A DNA stretch of 40,958 nt from positions 1 to 40,958 of the forward strand of contig JAKQPD010000094.1 of NCBI GenBank assembly GCA_029564935.1, written 5' to 3'. Origin of the DNA: Bacteroidota bacterium (lineage in GTDB: Bacteria > Bacteroidota > Bacteroidia > Bacteroidales > VadinHA17). Below, in pieces: positions 32,027-40,573 of this stretch (within the stretch, counting starts at the first letter, position 1; each line of letters begins with the position of its first letter). Both the position numbers and the translations under genes were made by a program. Under the pieces are notes generated by a model. That model was given only the letters and a program-made list of their open reading frames with translations. It was not told where the DNA came from and did not search any database.

Positions 32027-32608
32027 TTACAAGTTCTTCAGCGCTCTCTTTATCATGTCCTCAACAGTCAGGGTCCTGTCTTCCCTTACTATTTTGTCAA
32101 GGGCTTTTATGACAGCGCCTCTGGCAAACCCAAGCATCACTAAAGCAGATAACGCCTCCTCCTTCTTTGTATTGTCTGCAGGTGCAAATATTTCACCTGT
32201 TCCTGCCTGTTTACCAATTTTATCCCTGAGATCGACTATAATTCTCTCGGCTGTTTTCAATCCGATGCCTTTCACACCTTTGAGTGTATTTACATCTGAT
32301 CCTAATACAGCTTTCTCAATCTCAGGAGGCGAGAGTGACGAAAGCATCATCCTTGCTGTTGAAGCACCTACACCGGTCACTGAGATCAGCAGGCGGAAAA
32401 TATCTCTTTCCTCCTTATCGGCAAATCCGTAAAGCTGGTGAGCATCTTCCCTTATCACTTCGTGTACAAGTATTCTGCATTCAGTCTTACCCTCAAGCCT
32501 TGTAAATGTATTCAGGGAGATGTTGAGAAAATAACCTACACCACAGGTCTCAATTGTCATAAACGTCGGTGTGAGCTGGGAAATTGTCCCTCTTATATAG
32601 TCGATCAT
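32027..32608 (-). CDS. ruvA: Holliday junction branch-migration protein RuvA
   Basis: A 193-residue RuvA of normal length. Domain I (about 1-62) is the OB fold with YIRGTISQLTPTFMTIETCG; domain II has the two helix-hairpin-helix motifs GVGASTARMMLSSL and GVKGIGLKTAERIIVDL; domain III (about 145-193) with ALVMLGFARGAVIKALDKI contacts RuvB. RuvA tetramers bind four-way junctions and load the RuvB motor. Its start overlaps the pdxA stop by four bases (ATGA), a sign of coupled translation. Confidence 0.97.
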   Translation of the reverse strand: MIDYIRGTISQLTPTFMTIETCGVGYFLNISLNTFTRLEGKTECRILVHEVIREDAHQLYGFADKEERDIFRLLISVTGVGASTARMMLSSLSPPEIEKAVLGSDVNTLKGVKGIGLKTAERIIVDLRDKIGKQAGTGEIFAPADNTKKEEALSALVMLGFARGAVIKALDKIVREDRTLTVEDMIKRALKNL

Positions 32609-33711
32609 AATGGTTGTTCAGAATTAAAAATGTCAGGCGGAAGTTCATCGACCTTGTCGGAACGAAGATCAATTTCCTGATGTTTAAGCTGGTTTTTGGA
32701 TATCTCATGATAGAACTGCCTGTTCCTGAAGATACTGCAGGCTAAATAAATTGCCTGGCGGAATGAATTTTCCGATGCCTCTCCACGACCGGCTATTGAA
32801 AATGCAGTCCCGTGAACAGGAGATGTTCTTATAAAAGATAGTCCGGCAGTATAGTTAACACCCGAATCAAATGATAATGCCTTGAAAGGGGGAAGGCCCT
32901 GGTCGTGATACATTGACAATATCCCGTCAAATTTTGTAAATGATCCCGCTCCGAAAAATCCATCGGCAGGAAACGGACCGAAGGCAATAATACCTTCCTT
33001 CTCAACCTGCTTTATGGCCGGAATTATCACTTCTGCTTCTTCCGATCCCAGAAGTGAATTATCTCCCGCATGAGGATTAAGTCCCAGAACGGCAATCCGG
33101 GGTTTACGTATCCCGAAATCCATCAGAAGGGATTGGTTCATAAGTCTTAACTTACGAGCTATAAGATCCGTTGTCAGAACTTCCGGAACTTTTCTCAGGG
33201 GGATATGACCGGTGGCAAATCCTATCCTCATATTCTCACTTATCATGAACATCAGAACATCATCCGCTCCGGCTCTGGATCTAAGGTATTCGGTATGCCC
33301 TCTGAAATTGAATTTATCCGACTGAATGTTTTTCTTGTCAATCGGTGCAGTAACAAGCACATCTATTTTACCGTTTTTGAGATCTTCAACAGCTTTTTCA
33401 AGTGAAACAAGCGCGGCTTCACCTCCCTGTGGTGTTGATTTGCCAAGCTCGACCCGCACATTATCGTCAAGACAGTTTATCATATTTGCCTTTCTGGGGT
33501 TAGCATCATCGGCAGATCTTATGTTGTTAAAGCTGAAATTATTAATGTTCAATGCCTTACGATGATAGGCGGCTACTTTTGGCGAACCATATACAATAGG
33601 CACACAAAATTCATTTATGAGATTGTTCATCAGGGTTTTGATTATAACCTCATAACCAATACCATTTATATCACCTTGTGAGATACCTGCAAGTATAGGT
33701 TTAGTTTCCAT
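32605..33711 (-). CDS. pdxA: 4-hydroxythreonine-4-phosphate dehydrogenase PdxA
   Basis: A 368-residue PdxA, slightly long for the family because of a C-terminal tail of about 20 residues. Motifs: GISQGDINGIGYEVIIK at the N-terminus, PIDKKNIQ, FRGHTEYLR and NPHAGDNSLLG and MYHDQGLPPFK with metal-binding His residues, and GTAFSIAGRGEASENSF. It oxidises 4-phosphohydroxy-threonine with NAD in the deoxyxylulose-5-phosphate-dependent route to pyridoxal phosphate. It lies three bases after the aminopeptidase gene and overlaps ruvA by four bases, so it is in a tight operon. Confidence 0.96.
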   Translation of the reverse strand: METKPILAGISQGDINGIGYEVIIKTLMNNLINEFCVPIVYGSPKVAAYHRKALNINNFSFNNIRSADDANPRKANMINCLDDNVRVELGKSTPQGGEAALVSLEKAVEDLKNGKIDVLVTAPIDKKNIQSDKFNFRGHTEYLRSRAGADDVLMFMISENMRIGFATGHIPLRKVPEVLTTDLIARKLRLMNQSLLMDFGIRKPRIAVLGLNPHAGDNSLLGSEEAEVIIPAIKQVEKEGIIAFGPFPADGFFGAGSFTKFDGILSMYHDQGLPPFKALSFDSGVNYTAGLSFIRTSPVHGTAFSIAGRGEASENSFRQAIYLACSIFRNRQFYHEISKNQLKHQEIDLRSDKVDELPPDIFNSEQPL

Positions 33712-33714
33712 GTT

Positions 33715-35187
33715 TCATTTCAGTTTTTTATATTCTTCCGCTGTTTTTTTCAGGAATAACGAAAGGAGCCTCACACCTGAACCCGTTCCCTCCTTAAGCC
33801 TGTAATGATCATCCTTCTTCAGAAGTCCCGTTCCTGCAATATCCAGATGAATGATAGGATATTCTGCAAAATGTTCGAGGAATTTTCCTGCAGTGATGGC
33901 TCCCGCTTCCCTTCCCCCGATATTCCTTATATCCGCAACCGACGATTTGATAGCTTCATTATATTCATCATAAAATGGAAGCTCGGCTACTCTCTCATAA
34001 ACCTCATTACCACATTCTGCAAGAAGGTCAATGTATTTACGGCCGGCATTTGTCATCATTGCCATTGCCTGGTTCCCGAATGTTGATGCTGCAGAGCCGG
34101 TCAGAGTGGCCACATCGATTATAAGTTCAGGTTTATATTTTGAAGCATAGCTGATCGCATCCGCGAGAATCAGTCTCCCTTCAGCATCTGTGTTACCGAC
34201 TTCAACAGTCATTTTGTTGAACATTGTTATAATGTCTCCCTGTGTAAATGCATTCCCTCCCGGACGGTTATCGGTGATCGGGATAAGACCTATAATATGC
34301 AGGGGAACATTATTTTTTGCCAGGGTATGGAATACTCCTGTAACAGCCGCTGCACCTGCCATATCTCCCTTCATGAGCATCATATAATCGCCTGTCTTGA
34401 TATTCAGCCCGCCGGTATCATAAACTATGCCCTTCCCCACAAGAACAAATGGTTTACTGTTCACCGGTTTTTGCGGATGCCATTCAAGGATGCAGAATAC
34501 AGGAGGATCGACACTACCCTTATTCACAGACAATAGGCCACCCATTTTCAGTGCCTCAATCTTTCCCTTGTTAAGAACCTCAACCCTGAATCCTGCATTC
34601 TTACCTGTTTTTTCTATTTCACTGGCTAGAGCAAGCGAATTCAGATGGTTGACAGGCTCATTAATAAGATCCCGGGCAAGATAAACGGCATCGGTCAGAT
34701 CATCAAGCCACTTTATTTCGGCCCTTCCCAGGTTGCCGTGCAAAAGCAGGACCGAAGGATATTTTTTAGGGACATCATCTTCATCCTTTGTTTTATACTT
34801 ATCAAATTTGTAGATACTAAGGATTAATCCTTCGGCAAAGTCAGCAACAGATCTTTCATAAACATCCCATGAAGTTATTACAAGTTCAATGTGATCATTA
34901 GATCTGATCAGCTTCTTCATCCCGGAAGCAGCTTTTCGAAGCTCTTCACTGGCTTTGAATCCGCTCAGTCCGTCTTTTATCCTGACAAAGTAGGTGCACT
35001 TGAAATATGAATTTATAAATACAATTTCTTCACCGGTCCGCAGCTGTTTTACAGCATACTCTCTTTCTTCTCTGGTAAGAACAATTGTGTCGGGGATCTC
35101 ATCCTTCCCGATGATGCAAACAACAGATTGATCGGGAGTTATCCTATGTATCTTTCTTAATTCCGGCTTCATGTATGGATCAGACAA
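33715..35187 (-). CDS. pepA: Leucyl aminopeptidase (peptidase family M17)
   Basis: A 490-residue M17 aminopeptidase. The C-terminal catalytic domain has LVGKGIVYDTGGLNIKTGD, MLMKGDMAGAAAV and NTDAEGRLILADA, which supply the Lys, Asp and Glu residues of the two-zinc centre; GNQAMAMMTN and ITAGKFLEHF follow. The N-terminal half is diverged, as is usual. It removes N-terminal residues from peptides in the cytoplasm. An alternative start is Met6. It heads the apparent pepA-pdxA-ruvA-sprA unit and is divergent from mqnC; the ~64-base gap between them must hold both promoters. The gene symbol follows the family and not a proven orthologue. Confidence 0.93.
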   Translation of the reverse strand: MSDPYMKPELRKIHRITPDQSVVCIIGKDEIPDTIVLTREEREYAVKQLRTGEEIVFINSYFKCTYFVRIKDGLSGFKASEELRKAASGMKKLIRSNDHIELVITSWDVYERSVADFAEGLILSIYKFDKYKTKDEDDVPKKYPSVLLLHGNLGRAEIKWLDDLTDAVYLARDLINEPVNHLNSLALASEIEKTGKNAGFRVEVLNKGKIEALKMGGLLSVNKGSVDPPVFCILEWHPQKPVNSKPFVLVGKGIVYDTGGLNIKTGDYMMLMKGDMAGAAAVTGVFHTLAKNNVPLHIIGLIPITDNRPGGNAFTQGDIITMFNKMTVEVGNTDAEGRLILADAISYASKYKPELIIDVATLTGSAASTFGNQAMAMMTNAGRKYIDLLAECGNEVYERVAELPFYDEYNEAIKSSVADIRNIGGREAGAITAGKFLEHFAEYPIIHLDIAGTGLLKKDDHYRLKEGTGSGVRLLSLFLKKTAEEYKKLK

Positions 35188-35251
35188 TTTTTAAGCCGTA
35201 AAGTTAATTAAATAATTGATTCTTTCGGATTCAAAGCACTACCTTTACCGG

Positions 35252-36352
35252 ATGACTACAGATCAATTGTACGATAAAGCTCTTAAGCTTGTACCTCTTG
35301 ATACAAAAGAAGGGATCTCACTTTATATGAATGCGCCGCTCGATGAGCTTATGTTCGTCGCCGGCATGATCAGGGAGATACATAATCCGGGCAGAAAGGC
35401 AGGCTGGATGATCGACCGGAACGTCAATATTACAAATATCTGTTTTTCACAATGCGCTTTCTGCAATTTCTGCAGAACTAAAAACTCCCCTGATGCATAC
35501 ATAACAACATTAGAACAATATAAAAGCAAGATTGATGAACTCTTCAGTCTTGGGGGTGATCAGCTCTTGTTACAGGGTGGAATGAATCCTGATCTCGGAC
35601 TCGAATTTTACTGTATGCTTTTCAGGAATCTGAAGGAAATGTATCCTACGCTTAAGCTTCATGCCCTTGGACCTCCCGAGATAACTTTTCTCGCAAAAAA
35701 AGAGAAACTGACAATTTCTGATATACTTACGAGGCTGATGGATGCAGGGCTGGATTCCTTGCCTGGTGCAGGCGCCGAGATATTGTCAGACAGGGTCAGG
35801 AAAATTGTTTCACCGGTAAAATCATCGTCCCGTGAATGGCTCGAAGTGATGAGAGTTGCACACAAACTAAATCTGCCAACATCTGCGACAATGATGTATG
35901 GCCATATTGAAACTGTCGGTGAAAGGATCGAACATCTTGTCAAACTCAGGGAACTTCAGCAGGAAAAACCTGAGGGCAGTTACGGTTTCATAACTTTCAT
36001 CCCCTGGCCGTTCCAGGATGAAGGTACAAAGCTCAGGGAGAAAATGGGTATCAAAAGCACTTACAACCCTCCTGATTATTTAAGGCTGATAGCAATAAGC
36101 AGGATAATGCTGACAAACATAAAAAATATTCAGGCTTCGGTACTTACTGTGGGAAAGGATGTGGGAATGTTATCGCTCCATGCGGGTGCGAATGATGTGG
36201 GATCAATAATGATTGAAGAGAATGTTGTAAGTGCTGCAGGTTCAGACAACCATTTCAGCACTGATGATCTCAGGGGAATTATTAAAGAAGCAGGTTTCGA
36301 GCCCCGGAGGAGGGATCAGAAATATGAGGATGTTGACCCCCCAACCCCATAG
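35252..36352 (+). CDS. mqnC: Cyclic dehypoxanthinyl futalosine synthase MqnC (radical SAM)
   Basis: About 366 residues from MTTDQLYDKAL, which matches the usual family start; an in-frame ATG at 35216 adds 12 unlikely residues. The radical SAM motif CFSQCAFC has C64, C68 and C71, followed by NFC. Other family text: GYGFITFIPWPFQ-like (YGFITFIPWPFQDEG), RIMLTNIKNIQAS, VGKDVGMLSLHAGANDVGS and MIEENVVSAAGS. MqnC cyclises dehypoxanthine futalosine in the menaquinone pathway of bacteria lacking the classical route, implying menaquinone-based respiration. The last residues (DVDPPTP) are encoded in a C-rich stretch and the TAG stop lies inside the terminal inverted repeat of the element at 36349. Confidence 0.93.
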   Translation: MTTDQLYDKALKLVPLDTKEGISLYMNAPLDELMFVAGMIREIHNPGRKAGWMIDRNVNITNICFSQCAFCNFCRTKNSPDAYITTLEQYKSKIDELFSLGGDQLLLQGGMNPDLGLEFYCMLFRNLKEMYPTLKLHALGPPEITFLAKKEKLTISDILTRLMDAGLDSLPGAGAEILSDRVRKIVSPVKSSSREWLEVMRVAHKLNLPTSATMMYGHIETVGERIEHLVKLRELQQEKPEGSYGFITFIPWPFQDEGTKLREKMGIKSTYNPPDYLRLIAISRIMLTNIKNIQASVLTVGKDVGMLSLHAGANDVGSIMIEENVVSAAGSDNHFSTDDLRGIIKEAGFEPRRRDQKYEDVDPPTP

Positions 36353-36632
36353 CCGTCAACCTAAGGTTTTAGAGATCTATAGTTTCCCCTCCTTTTTTTA
36401 AGGAGGGGTGGCCGGGATTGCAAATTTTGAAATGTTTACAATTGTCCTTTTCCTGGCCGGGGTGGTTAAGAAGTAATTAGGAAACGGGAACTTAGTTCTC
36501 AGAATAAAATAAACCACCCCGGCCAGAACATCAATATTTCTGCACATTAAATGATTTTGTGGTCTGGCCACCCCTCCTTAAAAAAAGGAGGGGAAACTTT
36601 TGTACACGAAACTCCGTTAGGTTGACGGCTAT
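36349..36632. mobile_element. MITE-like composite palindromic element (284 bases)
   Basis: Three nested perfect inverted repeats share one centre: terminal ATAGCCGTCAACCTAA (36349-36364) with TTAGGTTGACGGCTAT (36617-36632); a 33-base arm pair 36381-36413 with 36566-36598, itself made of CCCTCC/GGAGGG hairpins; and an inner 15-base pair CTGGCCGGGGTGGTT (36453-36467) with 36512-36526. The flanks carry an 11-base direct repeat CCCCCAACCCC (36338-36348 and 36634-36644), consistent with a target duplication though the site is low complexity. It has no reading frame. The shorter relative at 17973-18109 shares its ends. Confidence 0.75.
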
Positions 36633-36638
36633 ACCCCC

Positions 36639-36657
36639 AACCCCCTAAAAGGGGGTT
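36639..36657 (+). terminator. Hairpin probably serving as the original mqnC terminator
   Basis: AACCCCC (36639-36645), loop TAAAA, GGGGGTT (36651-36657), a perfect seven-base stem followed by TAAAATC. It lies directly beyond the MITE-like element and would have followed the mqnC stop before insertion. The T-run is weak. Confidence 0.45.
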
Positions 36658-36696
36658 TAAAATCGAATGTTTGAGAGGATTTCATAACTACAGGTC

Positions 36697-36722
36697 AATA
36701 AAAAAGGGCTTCCCCAGCCCTT
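36697..36722 (-). terminator. Rho-independent terminator after tatA
   Basis: On the minus strand AAGGGCT, loop GGGGA, AGCCCTT is followed by TTTTATT: a perfect seven-base stem with a T-run, about 40 bases after the tatA stop codon. It probably ends the M23-dxr-rseP-tatA transcript. Confidence 0.7.
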
Positions 36723-36763
36723 ATGATATCTGAAATAAAATAATCCTTATCGTTCTGAATACT

Positions 36764-36916
36764 TTATTCTTCTTTAGGGTCAAATTTTGAAGCCTTCTTG
36801 AATTCCTTCATCCCCTGTCCGATACCTTTTAAAAGTTCAGGGATCTTACGTCCGCCGAAAAGCAGTACAACAACAAGCAGAATAAGAATTATCTCCGTTA
36901 CACCTATCTTTCCCAT
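36764..36916 (-). CDS. tatA: Twin-arginine translocase subunit TatA/TatE
   Basis: A 50-residue protein: [20 protein letters not shown] gives the short N-terminal membrane helix, [20 protein letters not shown] is the conserved hinge and amphipathic helix with the Phe-Gly pair, and the tail [11 protein letters not shown] is short. TatA forms the pore-like component that lets folded proteins cross the inner membrane with TatC. It is at the lower size limit of the family but contains every conserved part. It is 64 bases downstream of rseP and is followed by an intrinsic terminator. tatC is not in the window. Confidence 0.9.
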   Translation of the reverse strand: MGKIGVTEIILILLVVVLLFGGRKIPELLKGIGQGMKEFKKASKFDPKEE

Positions 36917-36980
36917 CTCATTAAGTTTTAAAATTTGTACAAAGTTATAAATTCTTTATTCATTAACAAGTCCGGCAAAA

Positions 36981-38318
36981 TTAAAAAAATTTTCTAAGCA
37001 ATTTAACAATATCGTTACCATTTGCATAGATAAGCAGGGAAAACAGTATTACCATCCCGACGATCTGGGCATATTCCAGGAATTTATCACTTGGTTTCCG
37101 TCCTGTGACAACCTCATAAAGCAGGAACATCACATGGCCGCCGTCCAGAGCGGGAATAGGCAATATGTTCATAACTGCCAGAATGATCGAGAGGAAGGCG
37201 GTAAGTGTCCAGAAGGACTGCCAGTCCCATATACCCGGGAATATACTGCCGATCGTAATGAACCCTCCGAGTGATTCATATGCTTTTGTCTCTTTCGAGA
37301 AAATGAGCTTGAATTGTTTGAGGTAATCACCAATAGTATTAAATCCTTTTCTAATCCCTGCCGGAATGGACCCGAGCAGACCATACTTTATAGTCTTGAG
37401 TTCAAACACCTTGTCAACCGACCAGTTCCGTACAATACCAAGAAATCCGGCAGCGGTCGGGGTAACTGATATATCAACGGGCTGTCCGTTACGAATGACG
37501 TTCATAATAACCGGCTTGTTCTTATGGGCAGCGAGGTAACCCTGAAATTCATCATACCATATGAATTTATTGCTGTCGAGCCCGACCAGTTCGTCATTTA
37601 CCTGAATACCTGCAATACTGGCCGGAGATTCTTTTGCAAAAGATGAAATAACGAAAGGTCCGAAAGGAGTCCTGGGTTCAATCATCCCTTCTCCCTTAAG
37701 GACTTTCTTAATATATTCCATTGTCACATCGATGTTTACAATCTGACCATCCCGTTCTACCTGAATTGTTTTCCGGTCATTAAGTAATATATCGGAAATA
37801 ATCTGAGAAAAATTTTCAATATACTGGTTATCAACCGAGATTATCTTATCTCCGTTTCTCAGACCAAGTTTATAGCCTGTTGAATCTGTGACAATCCCAT
37901 ATTTTACGTTCCTTGTAGGAAGATATGTTTCACCCCAGGTAAAAAGGACCCCTACATAAATCAGAAGGGCGAGAAGGAAATTGAAAAGAACACCGCCGGT
38001 CATGATCAGCAGGCGCTGCCAGCTTTTTTTTGATCTGAATTCCCATGGTTGGGGAGGCTGGTTCATCTGGTCAGTGTCCATCGACTCATCAATCATTCCG
38101 GAGATCTTAACATACCCCCCGAGAGGCAACCATCCTACCCCGTATTCTGTTTCTCCTCTCCGGAATTTGAACAGAGAGAACCACGGATCAAAAAACAGAT
38201 AGAACTTTTCAACTCTCGTTTTGAATATCTTGGCAAAAATAAAATGCCCCAGCTCATGTATTATTACAAGAATTGAAAGGCTTATAACGAATTGCAGTAT
38301 TTTAATAAGAACTGTCAT
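36981..38318 (-). CDS. rseP: RIP site-2 metalloprotease RseP
   Basis: A 445-residue M50 intramembrane protease. The first membrane helix carries HELGH (21-25) that binds zinc with the Asp of NILPIPALDGGH (LDGG, 391-394). Two PDZ-like segments lie between about 125 and 290 (GDKIISVDNQYIENF; ASIAGIQVNDELVGL). Four membrane helices are visible. It cleaves transmembrane anti-sigma factors or other single-pass proteins. Its start overlaps the dxr stop by four bases (ATGA), the conserved dxr-rseP pair. Confidence 0.96.
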   Translation of the reverse strand: MTVLIKILQFVISLSILVIIHELGHFIFAKIFKTRVEKFYLFFDPWFSLFKFRRGETEYGVGWLPLGGYVKISGMIDESMDTDQMNQPPQPWEFRSKKSWQRLLIMTGGVLFNFLLALLIYVGVLFTWGETYLPTRNVKYGIVTDSTGYKLGLRNGDKIISVDNQYIENFSQIISDILLNDRKTIQVERDGQIVNIDVTMEYIKKVLKGEGMIEPRTPFGPFVISSFAKESPASIAGIQVNDELVGLDSNKFIWYDEFQGYLAAHKNKPVIMNVIRNGQPVDISVTPTAAGFLGIVRNWSVDKVFELKTIKYGLLGSIPAGIRKGFNTIGDYLKQFKLIFSKETKAYESLGGFITIGSIFPGIWDWQSFWTLTAFLSIILAVMNILPIPALDGGHVMFLLYEVVTGRKPSDKFLEYAQIVGMVILFSLLIYANGNDIVKLLRKFF

Positions 38319-39484
38319 TTTTCTTTTACGTGTTTATTAATGTACTCTCCTGAAGTCACCCTTGACTGCATGTCTGAAAACTCCAGGTCTTCAAGTCCCG
38401 GGTCAGCTATAAAGTGATCTTTCTCCATTGTATACTCAACTACGTCGGGTATTTGCATGAATCCGATCTTTTCAGACAGAAATGCCGACACTGCCACCTC
38501 ATTCGCGGCATTCAGAATACAGGGCAGGTTACCTCCCCTGTCCAATGCCTTGTATGCAAGCGCAAGACTTCTGAACTTATCATTGTCCGGCTCATTAAAA
38601 GTGAAGGAAGGATATTTACTGAGATCGAGCCGGGGCAGGTCGGACCGGAATCTTTCCGGATAACTTAAAGCATAAAGGATCGGGATCCTCATATCGGGAA
38701 TACCCAGCTGGGCTTTAACTGATCCGTCAGTAAAATGAACGAATGAATGAATTATCGACTGCGGATGGATTATCACTTTTATCTGCTCCGGCTCAAGATT
38801 GAAGAGCCATCTGGCTTCAATCACTTCCAGCCCTTTATTCATCATTGTAGCAGAATCAATTGTGATTTTATCACCCATACTCCAGTTGGGATGTCTTAAT
38901 GCGTCTTCCGGAGTCGCTTCCCTTAACATTTCAACCGGGATATTTAAAAAAGGCCCTCCTGAAGCTGTAAGTGTTATCTTTTCTACAGACAGGCTTTTCT
39001 CCCCGGCAAGACACTGAAATATTGCTGAATGTTCCGAATCGACAGGGATCAGTCGGTTTTCCGATCCTTTCAGAATGTTCCTGATCAGCGCACCTCCTAC
39101 AACGAGAGTCTCTTTGTTTGCCAGAGCGATCTTTTTCCCGGATCTTATTGCCGCGATAGTCGGTCTGAGTCCCGAATAACCAACGATTGCTATTAAGACC
39201 ATATCGGCCGGGGATTCTGCGGCAACCTGTTCTATTGCATCTTCTCCCGAACTTACTTTAATTCCCGTCCCGTTCAGTTTTTTTTTCAGGTCCTGATAAT
39301 GTTTTTTATTGCCGATCACAACCGAATCGGGATTGAACCTTAATGCCTGTTCAGCAAGCAGATCAACATTATCCCCCGCAGTAAGAACAGAAATCCTGAA
39401 TCGGTCAGGATATCTTGAGATGACATCAAGTGACTGGGTCCCGATTGATCCGGTTGATCCTAAAATTGCTAGATTGACAGGCAT
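38315..39484 (-). CDS. dxr: 1-deoxy-D-xylulose-5-phosphate reductoisomerase
   Basis: A 389-residue Dxr of normal length. The N-terminal NADPH fold has LGSTGSIGTQSLDVI; later ALANKETLVVGG, PVDSEHSAIFQCL, LTASGGPF and MNKGLEVIEARWLF contain the metal and substrate ligands. It converts 1-deoxyxylulose-5-phosphate into methylerythritol 4-phosphate, the committed step of the non-mevalonate isoprenoid route; its product feeds menaquinone side-chain synthesis. It overlaps rseP by four bases and follows the M23 peptidase gene by 17. Confidence 0.97.
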   Translation of the reverse strand: MPVNLAILGSTGSIGTQSLDVISRYPDRFRISVLTAGDNVDLLAEQALRFNPDSVVIGNKKHYQDLKKKLNGTGIKVSSGEDAIEQVAAESPADMVLIAIVGYSGLRPTIAAIRSGKKIALANKETLVVGGALIRNILKGSENRLIPVDSEHSAIFQCLAGEKSLSVEKITLTASGGPFLNIPVEMLREATPEDALRHPNWSMGDKITIDSATMMNKGLEVIEARWLFNLEPEQIKVIIHPQSIIHSFVHFTDGSVKAQLGIPDMRIPILYALSYPERFRSDLPRLDLSKYPSFTFNEPDNDKFRSLALAYKALDRGGNLPCILNAANEVAVSAFLSEKIGFMQIPDVVEYTMEKDHFIADPGLEDLEFSDMQSRVTSGEYINKHVKEK

Positions 39485-39501
39485 GTTCAGACAGGTATAT
39501 T

Positions 39502-40368
39502 TCAGAAAAGGATATGTTTCTCAGGGTCGAGGGGGCTACCCTTATACCAGATTTCGAAATGAAGGTGGGGGCCGGATGTATAAAGTTCTCCCGAACCACC
39601 AACAACAGATATAGGTTCTCCTGCCCTTACTTTATCTCCGGTTTCCTTGAGCAAGTTAGCATTATGCTTATATACCGAAACGATGTTGTTAGGGTGCTGG
39701 ATCTGAATTACGAATCCTGTTTCCATTGTCCAGCCTGTAAAGATAACAGTACCATCAAGGGCTGCAGATACCGGCGATTTAGGTTTAGTTACAATATCCG
39801 TTCCGAAATGTCGTGTACGCGGATCATATTTCCCGGAGATTATCCCTTTCACGGGCGGGAAAAAGTGAAGGCTGGCAAGATTAGTCTGGTTTTCAGAAGA
39901 GACAGACCCGACAGTGAGACTGTATTTCTCTTCATTCTCCACCCGGGCTCTCAGAGCGGAGTCTTCGGGAGTTTTCCGGAAAGTGACCTCACCACGATAA
40001 CCAGTAGTATCACCCGCAGAATATGATCCGGCTGGTTCTTTTCCCGAGATTATTGCATTCAGGTTTGCAAAATACTTATCCCTGCGTTCCAGTTCCTTTT
40101 CGAGTGAATCGAGCCTGATTGCACTCATGAGAATATTCCGTCTCATTGTTATGTCGGGGTACCCGGGGATCATTTCCCTCAGGTTTGTAAAAGCCAGCAG
40201 GGAAGCTGTTGCTCCTATTATAAACAGTACAATTGCTGTTATAAGAAGGAATGCATTATATTGTGTCAGCTTGATTCTCCAGATCTCCTGAAAAGTTGTG
40301 TCGTTGACTACAGAAAACCTGTATTTATCGCGCCAGTTTCGTTTTTTCCTGGAATCATTTTTAGCCAT
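39502..40368 (-). CDS. M23 family metallopeptidase (murein hydrolase-like), membrane anchored
   Basis: About 288 residues from the Met in MAKNDSRKKRNWRDKYRFSV, preferred over an in-frame ATG seven codons earlier because Bacteroidota homologues begin with this basic stretch. A cytoplasmic basic N-terminus is followed by one membrane helix (FLLITAIVLFIIGATASLLA, about 40-60), a periplasmic helical region (about 65-115) and the C-terminal LytM/M23 domain with RHFGTDI and HLHFEIWYKG, which provide the zinc ligands, plus DGTVIFTGW. The zinc-site His and Asp residues are present, so it may be an active cell-wall endopeptidase. It is upstream of dxr by 17 bases. Confidence 0.9.
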   Translation of the reverse strand: MAKNDSRKKRNWRDKYRFSVVNDTTFQEIWRIKLTQYNAFLLITAIVLFIIGATASLLAFTNLREMIPGYPDITMRRNILMSAIRLDSLEKELERRDKYFANLNAIISGKEPAGSYSAGDTTGYRGEVTFRKTPEDSALRARVENEEKYSLTVGSVSSENQTNLASLHFFPPVKGIISGKYDPRTRHFGTDIVTKPKSPVSAALDGTVIFTGWTMETGFVIQIQHPNNIVSVYKHNANLLKETGDKVRAGEPISVVGGSGELYTSGPHLHFEIWYKGSPLDPEKHILF

Positions 40369-40433
40369 CGGACAGTATATATTTGGCACGCAAAGATAAT
40401 AAAGATGATCTTTATTATCAGCATGGAACTGAA

Positions 40434-40573
40434 TAAAAAGCGGTTTCCGGCATCCGGCGACCGGTTAGCGGCTGGTGGCGTCCGGCTCCAGGCTACCGTA
40501 TAACGCACGCCCGATGCCGCACGTCTGATGCCGCACGCCGCATGCCGCATGCTGCACACCGCGCGCCGGTAAC
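40434..40573. repeat. Heptanucleotide tandem array D, 19 diverged units, adjoining a stop codon
   Basis: Read on the minus strand from the base after the TAG stop of the superoxide-reductase-like gene, bases 40573 down to 40441 divide into exactly 19 heptamers: GTTACCG, GCGCGCG, GTGTGCA, GCATGCG (twice), GCGTGCG, GCATCAG, ACGTGCG, GCATCGG, GCGTGCG, TTATACG, GTAGCCT, GGAGCCG and so on, most fitting GnnnnCG. The GCGGCAT/GCGGCGT unit is the same family as the diverged start of array A. It fills nearly all the gap to the M23 peptidase gene. Confidence 0.85.

Noticed and set aside
31938..32432. 164-codon plus-strand frame over ruvA and the sprA start
   Set aside because: It is antisense to ruvA, whose domains are complete, and has no recognisable composition or start context.
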